A DNA stretch of 64,000 bases from Tubiluchus corallicola (lineage: Eukaryota; Priapulida; Priapulimorpha; Priapulimorphida; Tubiluchidae), in the NCBI GenBank assembly GCA_030141605.1, contig JAQGDQ010000431.1, forward strand, positions 124,001-188,000, read 5' to 3'. Below are positions 39,519 to 50,344 of the stretch, piece by piece (positions within the stretch are counted from its first letter, which is position 1; every line of letters begins with the position of its first letter). Position numbers and translations under genes: made by a program. The notes under the pieces were generated by a model that worked only from the letters and a program-made list of their open reading frames with translations, was not told the origin of the DNA and did not search any database.

Positions 39519-42500
39519 TATGTATTATATGTATATATACCTGTATATAAACCTGTATATAAGTAAAAATACAATTATATATATATAATAAAATATATAT
39601 ATAAAATATATGCATATATAAAATGTATATGTGTACATACGTATATATGTGCATATATAGCACATATAGCATCACTTACCTGTCCTTTCAATGCATACTT
39701 AAAATTGCCATTTTAAAATATTCTCTAGAAAAAAATTTGCAATATTTCTACTGTTCAGTTAATACGCTATTATAACAGCCTGTCTTGCTTTCACTAACAG
39801 TGTGCAATGTGATTGCTTAAAATCAGCTCAGCATTTATCTTGGAATGTGAAGTTTTAGGGTAAAACCTTGGGGTACTGAGCTACATTTACCAGTCTGGCT
39901 TGAATTGTGTTGCTGACATTAAGTGTTCAGACAATTTCAATAGCACTAGGAACTTTGCCCACCTGTACAAAACTTCTCACATGAAGTGTGGCTGCCTATA
40001 AATGGAACTGAAATGCGTAAGTCAGGTGTGTTTTGACCAAGTATAAAGCTGCAGTATTGACTCACTTTTACTTGTATTTAATCAAAGGAAAGCCGGATGA
40101 TTGATTAGACTCAATCTCATTTTAATTTGCCGTCCAAAATATACATTTTCTTGCTTATAAAAGTTAGCATTTTTTTCTAATATTTGAATAATTACTTTGG
40201 AAAGTTAATAAAGGCAACCGAACACAGCTATCACTTACGTCACAAACTAACCACAGTTTGTGCAATAGTAAGCATCTGCCCTGCGCGTCAAGCACATTTG
40301 TGTAAGTAGCGATTGCTATGAGACGCTGACATGATGTCAAGAAAATGAACACTGACATCACAGACGAACATTGCAGTTTATGACCATGCTTATCACGCTA
40401 CCACGCCCACACGTGAATGTGACAAAAAGGCATTATTGCCAGTGAATTCACTGAGCTCCGCTTAGCTTTGAAAATTTAACAAAATTTAACTATCCAAAGT
40501 AATTATTATTTAGTCTAAGTTTTGATTTAAAAAAAAGCTGTTGTAGTTTTCATTATTTTAGAGCATACTTTATTTTGAGTTAATGTCTACACAATCGTCC
40601 GGTTTTCTTTAAATTTCGCTATATCAAGCTGTGGTGATCGGCTTATGGCAATTTTTCTCTTTGTGAGAACATGGCTTTTGCATTCGCATCGTCACAGCAA
40701 CCGTTTTCTTTTCATAAAATTGCTCTATGACATTTTTTGCAGATCTTTGGACCGGTGATGTCCATACTTAGGTTCGACAATTACGACGAAATTTACGACA
40801 GAGCGAATGACTCAAAATACGGTCTTGCCGCTTCAGTGTTTACAAAAGATTTAGATAAAGCGATGATGATTGCATCTGGTGTTAAAGCTGGTACAGTGTG
40901 GTGAGTATTTATTGATTTTTTACGACTGAAAATTGACCATAATACCTAGTTTTTGCTTTCAAGAAATGGTCCACGTTTTCCCCAAGGCTGATGCTAATAT
41001 AGTCTTTTATAGTTAAAACATCACAACTTTATTAATTAAAAATCATATCTAACGTTTCGACAGAGCTACTACTTTCATCATCAGTGGTAAGTTTCACAAA
41101 CATACAATCGGTTTATATAGGCAGAGCCTAGAGTATAGAACATTATGCACTAATTATGTATTTAACAGAAGCTAAATAGGTAATGATTAAGCAGGTCAGT
41201 ACAAGAGAAATTGATAGAGTAAATTATGCATTAATTGTGTATTTAACAGATATTCTCTAATCTCTATTAGTTATTTTACAGGTTTTGATTTGACTAAATG
41301 GAGATGGAGTAAATTATGCACTATTTGACCACTATTTGACTTTTTGTAAATACATAATTAGTGCTTAATTATGAAAGAGATTTGAAAGTGGTATATTTAG
41401 CATAAGTAGTGGAGGGGAGACTAACTAAGTAATCACGGTGTTAACTTAGTTACCAAAGTTGAGCAGTTCAAGCTTGGTTAGTAAATCTACGGATAGTTGC
41501 ACGGAAAATTGTTTTTGTTACGACACCTGTTGTTCTGTAGTTGATTACTTCTCTCGTCGGGGATAAATGCATTTGCACCTGAGCTCGATTACGACTCACC
41601 TGTTCAGTTTTTCATCTTGAACCATTATTCTTAATAAAGAGCTTGATAATCCGACCGCACAGACTGCACACGTGTCCGTTGAGTAAGTCCTGCTTCTAAA
41701 CTGCGAATCCCGGCTTGACGAACTGCATTAAAATAAGCTTACATATTACCATGTACTTATAGTTAAAAACAACGCAACTTTATTAAAAACTTTTACATTA
41801 AAAAGTTAAAATCATGCCAAATGTTTCGACAGGCTGCTGCTGTCATCATCAGTGGTAAATTTACAAACTTACAACCAGTTTATATTGGCAGAGACTATTA
41901 TGCACTAATGATGTATTTACAAAAGCCAAATAGCATTAATGATTAAGCAGACCTGAAGAAAAGAAATTGATACAGTAACAAATAGCTAAGTGTTTTAAAA
42001 TAAAGTTAAAGGAATTGAACTGCTTTGTACATCAAGAAAAAAGTTATTAGGGTACATAGATAAACTTTTTTTTATTAATAAGTCCCAGTTATTTGTAGGT
42101 CTGATCATGATACTGAGTATTATTAAAATTAGCTTTGTGGCCAGAGGCACAAATACGGTTATTAATGCTGGAGTGAGGAGAATTTTTTATTTTTTGCCAG
42201 TTCTAGACGAAACAAACGGACACTTTAAAGTAAGAACATGTGAAGATCTTATGATGAGTATTTCGTCTAGAACTGTTAAGAAATTAAAAAAATCCCCTCG
42301 ATTCAGCATTAATGACCTTATTTGTGCCTCTGACCGCAAAACTAATTTTAATAATTTCATTTAATAATTCTCTGTTAATTACTTAATTAGTGCATAATGG
42401 GCTCTGCCCATATAAACTGGTTGTATGTTTGTAAATTTACCACTGATGATGACAGCAGCTAGTCGAAACGTTTGGCGTGATTTTAACTTTTTAATGTAAA

Positions 42501-45500
42501 AGTTTAAAAACGTTTTTATTAAATGTGTGTTTTAATAGTGTTTTAACTATAAACATTACAGTTATGGCTTTTAAAGCAACGTAAAAGTTGTACGACTGAG
42601 ATTTATCATTTTCCACAATTTTTATTCAAAATCAGTTTTGAGATTTATGGGATTTTTTTGTGTGACATGAAAACTTTACATGTATCTGGTAACACAGCTA
42701 TTGGTTAAAACTGAAAACAATTAAAATTTGCAAAAAAAATCATGTGAAATCTTTCTACAATGTTTATTTCACAAATTTCTACTTATTTTACGTGCCTGTA
42801 ATAAAACAAACCATGTACTTGTATCACGTGTAATGGTGACTTTTGAAGGAAAGGCTTAGACTCTTGAGAAGTTGGGCTTCTTTCAATGATTGCAAAAAAT
42901 GTTAGGAAGATTCAGTAATAAAGTTGCGAACACTTCAAGCTTAGTGCTCCCAGTTTTAACGCCCATTGTTCCACCAATGACATCATTCATCCCATTGTTC
43001 CACCAATGACATCATTCATCTCATTGTTCCACCATTGACATCAGTCATCGACTGCTGAAAAGCAGCACATTGTCAGTTTGGATCAAAAGTATAATAAGTT
43101 TTTAAAAAAATTAGTTAGCTAATTTTGCGATGTTTTTGCGTAAACATTAAGCTGCAGAAGTCTGAATTAGTTTAAGCAGCACGTGCTTATGAAAGTTACT
43201 AAGTCTCCCGCTTTAGCATTTAATTATGAACTTTGTAGCATTTGAAATCAAAGTTGAAAATTATATTCAAATTGAAAATATTTTTTTTAAAAATCACGTA
43301 GCTTATTTGTTTTAGACGATTATTTAAAGCAATTTTTTGTAATTACTGTCTAAGTTGCGAGCGAGTGTTACTATTTTACGAATAATAAAATTGTTTAACT
43401 GAAATTAGTCGGCAATTTGTGTGCTTGCAAACCAAAACCGTCCATAAGTCAGCATAATTAAAGCTACGTTATGATGTTTGAAAGTAGAATGACAAAAAAT
43501 TTGGTCAAATGTCAATTTTTCGTATTTTATAAAAACCAGTGCTAAATATATTGGACTTTTATATTCTAGCATCAAATTATCAAGAACGTGCTCAAAAATT
43601 ACTAAAAATCTAATTTTATAACCCCGTATCCATTTTTCTGGTTAGAAACTAGTAATGCGATTGTAAAAACCTTGTATTTTCATACTCTGATAGTAGTGCG
43701 TAGAAGCAGTCATTTCACTTCGGGTTTTTACTGTTGCCAAACCCAGATCCTCGTCAGACTAGGCCATCTACTGGATTTAAATGTAACTTCAGTGTGCTCT
43801 TGTAAAGTCCATAACAACCAACATTTGTGTGGTTGCTAAGTGTTTTGTAGAAACATGACAAAAACAATGGCTGACTTTAACAGCGATTTTCTCAAGATTA
43901 TGTTTTTCAGTGCGCAACCTGCACCTCACCTACAACATGGATTATCTCAGCTTAGAAATAACATAGAGCAATGAACTTGACATCAAAATGATCCTCATGA
44001 AATGGAGACTCAGAATATGTGAATAACTAGAAAAGCTTTACTGTTGACTTATAGAAGATTGTGCAAGCACTCAAATAATAAAATTGTTAAACTAAATTAT
44101 TGTTGTTATGTTGTTATGTTATTATGTTATGTTAATTTAAATTTATTTATTATTGTTAATTTAGTTGTTATGTTAATTTAAATTTAATTGTTAAAGTAAA
44201 TTATAAATGACTCGGCAATTTTAACATAATTCATTATCTTTTCTTGCATTTATTTTTGAGCATTCAGTTTTGCTATTTTTTTGCCATGCTGCGAAGCATT
44301 TCACATGTTGAAATCACCAATGTCAGAAATGTCTCTCATTTCAGGGTGAACTGCTACAATAACTTCGATGCTGCCGCTCCGTTTGGAGGGTACAAGATGT
44401 CCGGAATGGGTCGGGAGAAAGGAGAGTATGGCATGAGGGCCTACACGGAGGTGAAAACTGTAAGTTTAGTTTTTCTGATAGTGAAGCCATTGCTTTCCTG
44501 TGACACGTGAAGCCAGTATTTTATCATTAATAATGAAAAACATTTTGCATGTAGTAAATTACTTGCAATTAGCTTCGTTGTTTCCTAAATTAAACCATTA
44601 ATCATGATTAAACGTTGCATAATTTACCCGCTATGATATCATTACAAACTAATGCGTAATTTATGGATTGAAATTTCTGCAAACGCTACAAAAACAAAGA
44701 TAAGAGGTACATTTTTTCACATAAATATAAGAGTTTCGCAATTTGACAGGTTAGAATAATTAAAATAAAGCTGCTTTAAGCGTTATAATCAACATCTGTT
44801 CAAGATCAAACTAGTAAGAACAAAATAACATTAAAATGATAGATTTCATGAGTCCTGATAGGTTTACGGAATTTTGGGTTTTTTAAAAAAGTTCACCTTA
44901 TTATCTATAGAAATTATATTATACACAGAAATTAAATAGGCGTCTTTATGGAAAACCACTTGATATAAAATCACCTGGCAGAGTATCCAGTGATGATCTG
45001 TATGATGTGGTCAAATAGAATCCTTGGAGTAAACAAATACAAGCAAGAAGATTGGATTGAATTGGGCATACACTAAGATTAAATGGTCTGACAGAATATC
45101 CAATGATGATCTGTATAATGTGGTCAAGAAGAATCCTTGGAATAAACAAACACAAGTAAGAAGATTGCATGGGATTGGGCGTACACCAAGATTACCTCAA
45201 GAGTCTCCTCTTCCTATAGCATTACGTAAAATTCTTGAAATGACAAAAAACCAAGAGGGGGGCCAGAAGTTTATAGATTTACTACAAAAAGGTTTGGCAA
45301 ATACAAACTCTAGGTTTGAGGGATGATGCTTCGTAAGTGGTGGGGGTGGACAGGAATGCCTCAACAGGTGGGACATGTCTTAGAACGCAGCAGCACCAAA
45401 ACAACGATGATGATGACTCCATTATCAGTACTGAACTTTAAAGGACAAGAAAAGGGGTACCTGAAGTAGGCTTCAGAAAAATCACCTTAAAAATTATACT

Positions 45501-46292
45501 ACTTTACAGCAATTTTATGCACATATCGTACTCGCATTAAAAGGAATTTTTGTTTATTTTCATTTTAAATCTCCCGCATTACTGTTCCAACCATGCCATT
45601 ACGTGACGTCATACACATAAACTGGGCAGAAAAAGAAATTTTGAACTATGTCTCAAAAAACTTTCCATGCAAAATTATATTACTTAGCATTTCTCTTACC
45701 TGCTTGAAAGACTTATGTAACTAGAAATAATGTTCGTGCCAGTAAAATGTCACTGACTCACCCTCCAGGGTACACCACTCACTAACAAAAATGTATTTTT
45801 AATCTTATTTACAAGATACAGTAATTTAAAATTTTACTTAATTAGTAAAGTGTGCTACTTACATGTGTGCTACAAATGCTCTGATTATTTTTTCAAATTT
45901 TACGCAATGTTATCTAAACTTGTTTCAAAAGACCTACGATTAAAATGGTTGCGCCTAACGGTCATTGCGAAAGTTTAAATTTACATGTTTTATACACCGT
46001 TGCTGCTGACGTAAGCCCTGCATGCACAAAAGCAGTATGTAAGTTGTACAAAATTTCAAAACGAATTTTTTAAGCTTTATGTAGGTGGAGTTCTTTAGCC
46101 TTTTCATAAGTACACTGCTTTGAAGCTGTATAAATGAACTTCAGTAAATCCTTTGCATAAATAACGACATGGTAAGTTTGCTAAACGTGCTTCAGAACTT
46201 TACGTATCAAATGTATTGATTTTTTGCAGCCCTATATCTCGATTGTATCTTGTTTCTAGGTGACCATAAAGTTACCTCAGAAGAACTCGTAA
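21556..46292 (+). CDS. ALDH2: mitochondrial aldehyde dehydrogenase, ALDH2 type, complete, 13 exons
   Basis: NAD-dependent oxidation of aldehydes to carboxylates in the mitochondrial matrix. Exons: 21556-21681, 23430-23534, 25402-25542, 28620-28699, 30297-30346, 32065-32255, 32820-32930, 34312-34414, 36719-36903, 38989-39153, 40743-40900, 44345-44459, 46260-46292. All introns are GT/AG and all phases chain. The product is 520 residues (human ALDH2 is 517). The Arg/Ser-rich N-terminus ([12 protein letters not shown]...) looks like a matrix-targeting presequence. Visible motifs are WNFPL (the Asn of the oxyanion hole), FTGSTE (Rossmann turn), LELGGKSP (general base Glu), GQTCCAG (nucleophile Cys), EIFGPV (NAD-ribose Glu) and the C-terminal KLPQKNS. 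Human ALDH2 has three consecutive Cys at the active site; here the first is Thr. An in-frame upstream ATG at 21502 lies before a good 3' splice site (21530-21531), so 21556 is preferred. Confidence 0.97.
21722..23366 (+). mobile_element. TGTGTGCTTGC-family MITE split by a TTAA element
   Basis: The left part, 21722-22331, runs from TGTGTGCTTGC to the family's internal TTAA. An element of about 1.0 kb (22332-23336) follows. The last about 30 bp of the MITE (ACCGACTT...CCAAGCGCACA) then resume. In ALDH2 intron 1. Confidence 0.75.
22332..23336 (-). mobile_element. TTAAAG(C/T)AAAACC-type TTAA element nested in another MITE
   Basis: It begins TTAAAGTAAAACC and ends CCTGTCTTCCTTTCA at the interrupted TTAA of the host repeat. 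It matches the 8759-9426 copy and, in reverse, the 62269-62786 and 33880-34120 copies. It is longer than the 8759 copy, with partial internal duplication. Confidence 0.7.
25900..26215 (+). pseudogene. LINE pol C-terminus remnant
   Basis: [16 protein letters not shown] is followed, after a frameshift, by LTDLL and then [18 protein letters not shown] and [12 protein letters not shown]. This is the classic end of CR1/Jockey-type ORF2. In ALDH2 intron 3, same strand as the gene. Confidence 0.8.
26635..27255. repeat. 31-bp minisatellite, about 20 units
   Basis: Unit ACATTCTAGAGTGTGTTG plus a variable TGTAAGCAGTAC / TGTGAGTAATGC part. The spacing of 31 bp was read directly at 27007 and 27038. In ALDH2 intron 3. 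Confidence 0.9.
27750..27915. repeat. (TC)n microsatellite
   Basis: Imperfect then pure CT dinucleotides, in ALDH2 intron 3. Confidence 0.95.
28812..29328 (+). mobile_element. 517-bp TTAA-bounded MITE (AGGAAAGG ends)
   Basis: TTAAAGGAAAGGTCAACC at the left, GACTTGTCCTTTCCTTTAA at the right. Non-coding, in ALDH2 intron 4. Related copies at 57724-58265 and, truncated, at about 42843-43270. Confidence 0.8.
29690..29885. repeat. interspersed repeat, inverse of 37430-37630
   Basis: Contains ACCTGGATTAAACTTGA, GGTGGCTGAGCAGCAC and TTGGCTAATAAAACACACTAG, which recur in reverse in ALDH2 intron 9. Borders approximate; nature unknown. Confidence 0.55.
29885..30252 (-). mobile_element. partial TGTGTGCTTGC-family MITE
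   Basis: Contains the GGGCTTGGCAACAG block and ends TTTGGTTTGCAAGCACA. In ALDH2 intron 4, ending about 45 bp before exon 5. Confidence 0.65.
30490..30725 (+). mobile_element. partial AATAAGCCTTTTCAC-family MITE
   Basis: Shares CTTGTTCCCAAGCAAGATCCTGC and ACCCACATGTCATGTGAC blocks with 60451-60837. In ALDH2 intron 5. Confidence 0.65.
33880..34120 (+). mobile_element. TTAA element fragment (GGTCCGGTTTTGCTTTAA end)
   Basis: The right part of the family ends GGGTCCGGTTTTGCTTTAA. The left limit is approximate. In ALDH2 intron 7. Confidence 0.65.
34441..34994 (+). mobile_element. 554-bp TTAA-bounded MITE, full length
   Basis: TTAAAGGAAAACCGAACGATTG at the left pairs with CAATCGTCCAGTTTTCCTTTAA at the right, an inverted terminus of about 22 bp including TTAA. 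Non-coding. In ALDH2 intron 8. A reverse copy is at 40083-40612. Confidence 0.85.
35130..35225 (+). repeat. 5S rRNA-derived fragment, possibly a SINE head
   Basis: AAGTTAAGCAATGCTC, TTAGTAATTGGATGGGTGACC and ACTGG follow the order of the 5S rRNA internal promoter (boxes A, IE and C) and 3' half. Box C is intact; the 5' third is absent and the 3' end diverges. In ALDH2 intron 8, gene strand. Not a functional 5S gene. Confidence 0.6.
36080..36668 (+). mobile_element. TGTGTGCTTGC-family MITE with decayed ends
   Basis: Same internal block order as 51521-52099, from ACGTTATGATGCTTCAAAG to GGACGATTTTGC. In ALDH2 intron 8, ending about 50 bp before exon 9. Confidence 0.7.
37029..37052. repeat. (TA)n microsatellite
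   Basis: Short pure TA run in ALDH2 intron 9. Confidence 0.9.
37430..37630. repeat. interspersed repeat, inverse of 29690-29885
   Basis: Contains GCTGCTCAGTCACCTGTACC and GTGTGTTTTACTAGCCAATC. A further short match (GTGCTGCCACCTAC) is at about 31931. Confidence 0.55.
37721..37955. repeat. 73-bp tandem repeat, three units
   Basis: GTCTCTCACAGCTCAACACA starts at 37721, 37794 and 37867, a constant 73-bp period. The third unit is partly altered. In ALDH2 intron 9. Confidence 0.9.
38191..38726. mobile_element. 536-bp MITE with CACTCATATCTCGGTTTG inverted ends
   Basis: The terminal inverted repeats (CACTCATATCTCGGTTTG and CAAACCGAGATATGAGTG) match over about 18-23 bp. An internal segment containing CGGCCCGTACTAG / CGGTCCGTACTAG is present twice. 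The ends resemble pogo/Tc1-like transposons, but this is inference. In ALDH2 intron 9, about 100 bp before the candidate microexon. Confidence 0.75.
38832..38852 (+). other. candidate 21-nt in-frame microexon in ALDH2 intron 9
   Basis: A strong acceptor (TTTTCTTTTCTAG) is followed by 21 nt coding for LYDCFEQ and then a consensus donor (CAG|GTAAGTG). It lies between exons 9 and 10, which both meet at phase 0, so inclusion would add seven residues without a frameshift. The insertion point is between GAQ and IDEEQ, where ALDH2 proteins normally align without a gap. It may be chance. Confidence 0.3.
39400..39665. repeat. AT-rich palindrome of about 250 bp around a (TA)n core
   Basis: The left arm (TGCACATATATACGTATG...ACATTTTATATATGCACATA) is inverted on the right (TATATGCATATATAAAATGT...CATACGTATATATGTGCA). 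In ALDH2 intron 10. Confidence 0.75.
40083..40612 (-). mobile_element. reverse copy of the 34441 TTAA MITE
   Basis: It ends ACAATCGTCCGGTTTTCTTTAA and starts with the inverse AAAGGAAAGCCGGATGATTG. Internal blocks match 34441-34994 in reverse. In ALDH2 intron 10. Confidence 0.8.
41010..41180 (-). mobile_element. second copy of the CTGATGATGACAGCAG repeat
   Basis: Reverse copy with AACGTTTCGACAG...CATCATCAGTGGT. It lies 580 bp before the foldback element in ALDH2 intron 11. Confidence 0.6.
41759..42552. mobile_element. about 800-bp foldback element
   Basis: The outer arms (about 41759-41920 and 42385-42552) and inner arms (about 42112-42215 and 42255-42372) are inverted copies; an extra 190 bp interrupts the left side. 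An 85-codon ORF spans the centre but follows from the inverted structure. Transcribed in ALDH2 intron 11, it would fold into a long imperfect duplex. It may be two inverted Penelope-like tails. Confidence 0.65.
42843..43270 (+). mobile_element. truncated AGGAAAGG-type MITE with a local triplication
   Basis: Matches 28812-29328. The block CCATTGTTCCACCAATGACA is present three times in tandem (about 42960-43045) in this copy only. In ALDH2 intron 11. Confidence 0.65.
43418..44070 (+). mobile_element. TGTGTGCTTGC-family MITE
   Basis: It starts TGTGTGCTTGCAAACC and ends TGTGCAAGCAC, with long inverted subterminal blocks. In ALDH2 intron 11. Confidence 0.8.
44935..45412 (+). pseudogene. LINE 3' end with internal tandem duplication
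   Basis: The frame at 45057-45326 reads [19 protein letters not shown]...ALRKILEM, resembling the C-terminus of RTE/CR1-type pol proteins. It is followed by a GATGATGAT tail. A segment of about 110 bp (44963-45073 and 45075-45190) is present twice. In ALDH2 intron 12. Confidence 0.6.
45436..45640 (+). mobile_element. TTAAAGGACAAG-type TTAA element, left part
   Basis: Second copy of the element at 5771, in ALDH2 intron 12, just after a LINE tail. The right end is unclear. Confidence 0.6.
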
Positions 46293-47404
46293 ACCCTCCC
46301 ACGACTGGGCGGACGGACGGTCATCACTGGACTCCCATTGTCTTCTCTAACTCTAATATACCTCACTAATTTTTGTAGACAAGTCGGTACCAGTTGTTGG
46401 TTATTAGTAATCGTGATTCGTTTATTTTGATATATTAATGTTAATTAGACGGAAGTAGTGAAAGTTTCATCGCGCATGTTAATTCCTTCAGGACCGTAAG
46501 AGTTTGTTGCATTTAACATGGGTTCACAACAATCTGCTCTCACTAAGCAGCTATTACATTATATTTGATAATTTTTGTAGGTTTCTACTCCTCACACAAT
46601 GAATTTTAATGCAAAATTATGTATGAAATGCATTTGCATACCTTAGACAAATTAAAAATAGATTTTTGATAAATAAATTAAAAAAAGCTTTCAGTAACTG
46701 CTGTGTTTGCACTGTAACAATGTACAGTATCACTTGTATGAAATCGGCTAATGCAGAAAATTTCAACTATCCAGACACAACACTCTGATACACTTTGGCC
46801 TCAGGTCTACTCTATTTTTAAGGAGAAATTCCTGTTAAAAGATGAAACGACCTTAATTTGTTCTTGGCTGATCGGTTGGGTTTTCCTGGGAATCTGTACA
46901 GCAGACAGTTCTCTTGGGCTGCATCAAACAGGCGATCAATAAATTAGTGTGTACAATCATGTAAGTGTACACCAGACTAAGCTAATCAATAGGCTAAGTT
47001 GGAGTGCCTGAAGACGACGTGTTTTTCTCAATTTTATCCAATTAAATCATTTATAAATGTTTAAACAAATAGGATTGTTGGATAGCTGAGATTTTCCTGT
47101 TATTTCTGTGCTCATACAATAGCAGAAAAGTCATAGGTGTTATAAGACCTAGTTTGAATGGTGCGGTCCTGAAGGAGTTAGGCGTGATTTAAGGAGACAA
47201 TGTATCTCATTCAGCTGCATTGTTCTCAGTTTTCCATGCGGCTTTTATAGCGAATCTCGAACAAGCTGCCCACTTTGATCTCGTCTCATATTATTCATTT
47301 TAAACATGTTCAATTTTGCCACAGTTTTAGTTCATTTATGTCAGAAATGTAGTTATCAGTGTCGTAGCTTTATGACCTTAGAGGCTCGATTTAATGGAAT
47401 TGTT

Positions 47405-47590
47405 AGTTGGAAAGAGTTTACAATTTAAGTACCCTGACCCAAACCTTAAGCTTAATTCAAACCCCAGCGCTAATCCTAACCCTAACTCACACCGTAAGCC
47501 TAACCCACCCTGATCCTAATCCTAATCCTGATCTGCTTCATGAACTAATTCGTTCGTGTGCGGCAGATTGTAAACTTTATCCTGTTAGTT
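47405..47590. repeat. telomere-like CCTAA variant array with conserved flank
   Basis: An array of CCTAACCCTAAC/CCTAATCCTAA variants is followed by GATCTGCTTCATGAACTAATTCGT and TTGTAAACTTTA, the inverse of the flank at 6745. Confidence 0.5.
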
Positions 47591-48019
47591 TAGTAGTCAT
47601 TTTTCTAGTGAAACCGGTGATGTAAACAACTAATCTTCCCCTGGCTCATTTACATTAATGCCGGGTTACACTTGTGGTTAGAATTTAAACGGTTTCAAAC
47701 CACTGCAGACATTTTAAAGGCAGTAGCCCACCCATCGGGGTGGGATTTCGGCAGAAATCATACCCAGGGTTGACAATCAATGATATTATGAAGATATTTT
47801 TATGAAAGTAGAGCTACAACATGCCGTAAAGTGAATCTTTTATTTGTATTTGTATCGTACACAAATGAGTTTTATTTTACGTTTTTTATTTTATTCTGCA
47901 AACTGAATGTTTCCTTTTGTATCGAAAACGATCGTGATGTACAGTAGTACGGACAATCAAGATTGCCTTTTCAATTTTCTGTCAGTGAAGACCATTGATA
48001 TACATTGTCACACACATTA

Positions 48020-48402
48020 GAGCAGAATTAGCCTTTTCGCAGTTCCAGCGATTGATGATGTTCGTGAAAAGGTCAAAGGTTAAGTGTACCAGACAATGCA
48101 TTTGTGAACACTTGACGACGCCTCACAGCCCATGCTGTTGCAATAGCAATTAAGAAAAGGGACGAATGCTAGCTATAGAACCTTACCTATTTTTTTCTTG
48201 TTCCCAAGTAAGAGTCCACACAGGCCAACGCATAATTAAGTAAAGTCCAAGAAAACAACTGAAGTTACTGAACTGATGTGGCTTTGCTTTACCCACATGT
48301 CACGTGACGGTTGTAGCTAAGACGCGTTGCTGTGGTGCACTTAACCTTTGACCTACAGCAACTGCGCGTGTGCACAACGAAACCGTGAAAAGGCTTATTT
48401 TT
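48020..48402 (+). mobile_element. AATAAGCCTTTTCAC-family MITE
   Basis: It ends CCGTGAAAAGGCTTATT and its interior matches 60451-60837 in reverse. The left end is decayed. Confidence 0.7.
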
Positions 48403-49199
48403 GTGCATCGAGTCAAACGTCTTTATACCACCTGTTTTGCATTGTGTAAGTTTGACATTATAACAAGGTACATTAATGCACACACTTTTGTCTATGCAAA
48501 TATAGATGTTTTGCATTACTAAAGTTTGGGGCATTAAGAAGAATTTCTAAACATCATTTTTGAGTCAAAATAATAAAGAATTAAGTAATATGAAGGACAT
48601 ACATTTCATTATCGACAGAAAAGTATCCGTTACTAGCGTGATGGCATTGTGTTTTCAAAACTATTGACTGATAGGGTGATTTGTTTACTAAATTAATGAT
48701 CTCAGCACAAGATATTTAATTGTTATTTTTAAGCTGCTTTATATTTTAACAATCCTGTTTTTAATCTAGTTTATATTTACTTAGGTTTATGTTCTTAGCT
48801 TATTAACGATTTTGTTATTATCAGTTAGTTTCTTGTGATATTGAATATAATTATGTTAAAGTAATAAACAGAGCGATAATCTTGAATAAAGATGTTATCA
48901 TCAAGCATTTTTTACTGAATAAAGCAAAGCTAATTATATATTTGATGTGCGAGTTAAAATTAATTCTCTTCCATTCCCGGATAACTGTACTCCCGTGTTT
49001 TCCCTATTTTTCTTACAGGATTCTCCTTGCTGCCTAGGCTAAGTGTACTTGATGTGAGTAGCAACATGCCCTTGGGGAGAAAGTAGGGTAAGGAGGGATG
49101 AAAAGAACATTTGGGCAAATGGAGACTTTTCCTACATGTGTTTTCGTTTCCGTCCAGTATCAAGTAAATTAGAAATTAAAATGTATGATTGAGGGCATT

Positions 49200-49415
49200 T
49201 CCCCCCTCTCTGTCCCTTCCTCTCTTCCTTTCTCTGTCTCTCTCTCTCTCCCTCCTCGCAGTCCCTCCCTCTCTCCCTTTCCCTCCCTCTCCATCTCTGC
49301 CTTTTCCTCTCCGTCTCTCCCTCTTTATCTTTCTCTCTCTCTCCCCATCTCTCTCTCTCACCATCTTCCTCTTCCTCATCACTTCTCTTTCTCTATTTCT
49401 TCTGTATCTCTATTT
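49200..49415. repeat. imperfect (TC)n tract
   Basis: Pyrimidine-rich CCCTCTC variants over about 210 bp; open frames in several phases are artefacts. Confidence 0.9.
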
Positions 49416-50344
49416 AGTTTACTCAGCTAGTATACATAGCAAACTAGTCACTATACAAAGGCCTTGATTGCATATATATTTTTATACTATTTTCAATAAT
49501 ATTTGAGTACTTCACTTCAGGTTAGGTGCTTTTCAAATACAACGACAAAAAAGTTCAATTCTATACGCATTTATTACAAAACCATTATAAATACACAATT
49601 ATGTACAATAATAAATAGCTGTTATATTTACAGTAATTACAATACAGTATCGTTCATCATTTGGTTCAATCTGTTACAAGAACTTACATAAATATTTATC
49701 AGGTAATATTTCATAGGGCTCACGTTCTTTCCTGAACTTACTGATTTTTTTAAGCTGCCATATTAGCTTCAATAAACTCTGTAATAAAATAATGGCAATT
49801 ATTTTACATTTCTAACTGAATAACAGTGACTATCTAATGATCATCATTCAACAATAGATCAGCATCTACATTATCCATTTCAGCATTTCTGTTATACTGA
49901 CCTGCATTAATCTCTATGTTACAACTCTTACATAGTTATGATCATTTATATATACTTCACATTGGGGGATTTCATGTTTTAAAAGACTTCCACTTGTTAT
50001 CTATTTCTAAAACTTTAAAGAAAACTCCATTTTGATAAGAGATGAACTGTTCTTTGATGAGGACACACATACACATTGTGCCATAGTACAATGAGATGTT
50101 ATTTTTTAGACAGTTAGACGTACATTTGACTTCAACGCTTTCAGAATCTAGCGACTGTTGTAACAAGAACATTTTTATTGGGTCACATGAGTTGCGTTTC
50201 ACATGGACAATCAGTGAAGGCATCACTAAGTCAAGAGATTTTAAACACGTTGCCAATATCAGTCAGTTCATCGTTTGTTTCATCCTTGGTCAATTTATGT
50301 CTCATTAATTAGTCATATCATAGTACTGCACTGAAAAGGTGGAG

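Noticed and set aside
42107-42364. 85-codon open frame in ALDH2 intron 11
   Set aside because: Lies across the centre of an inverted repeat; the second half is largely the reverse complement of the first.
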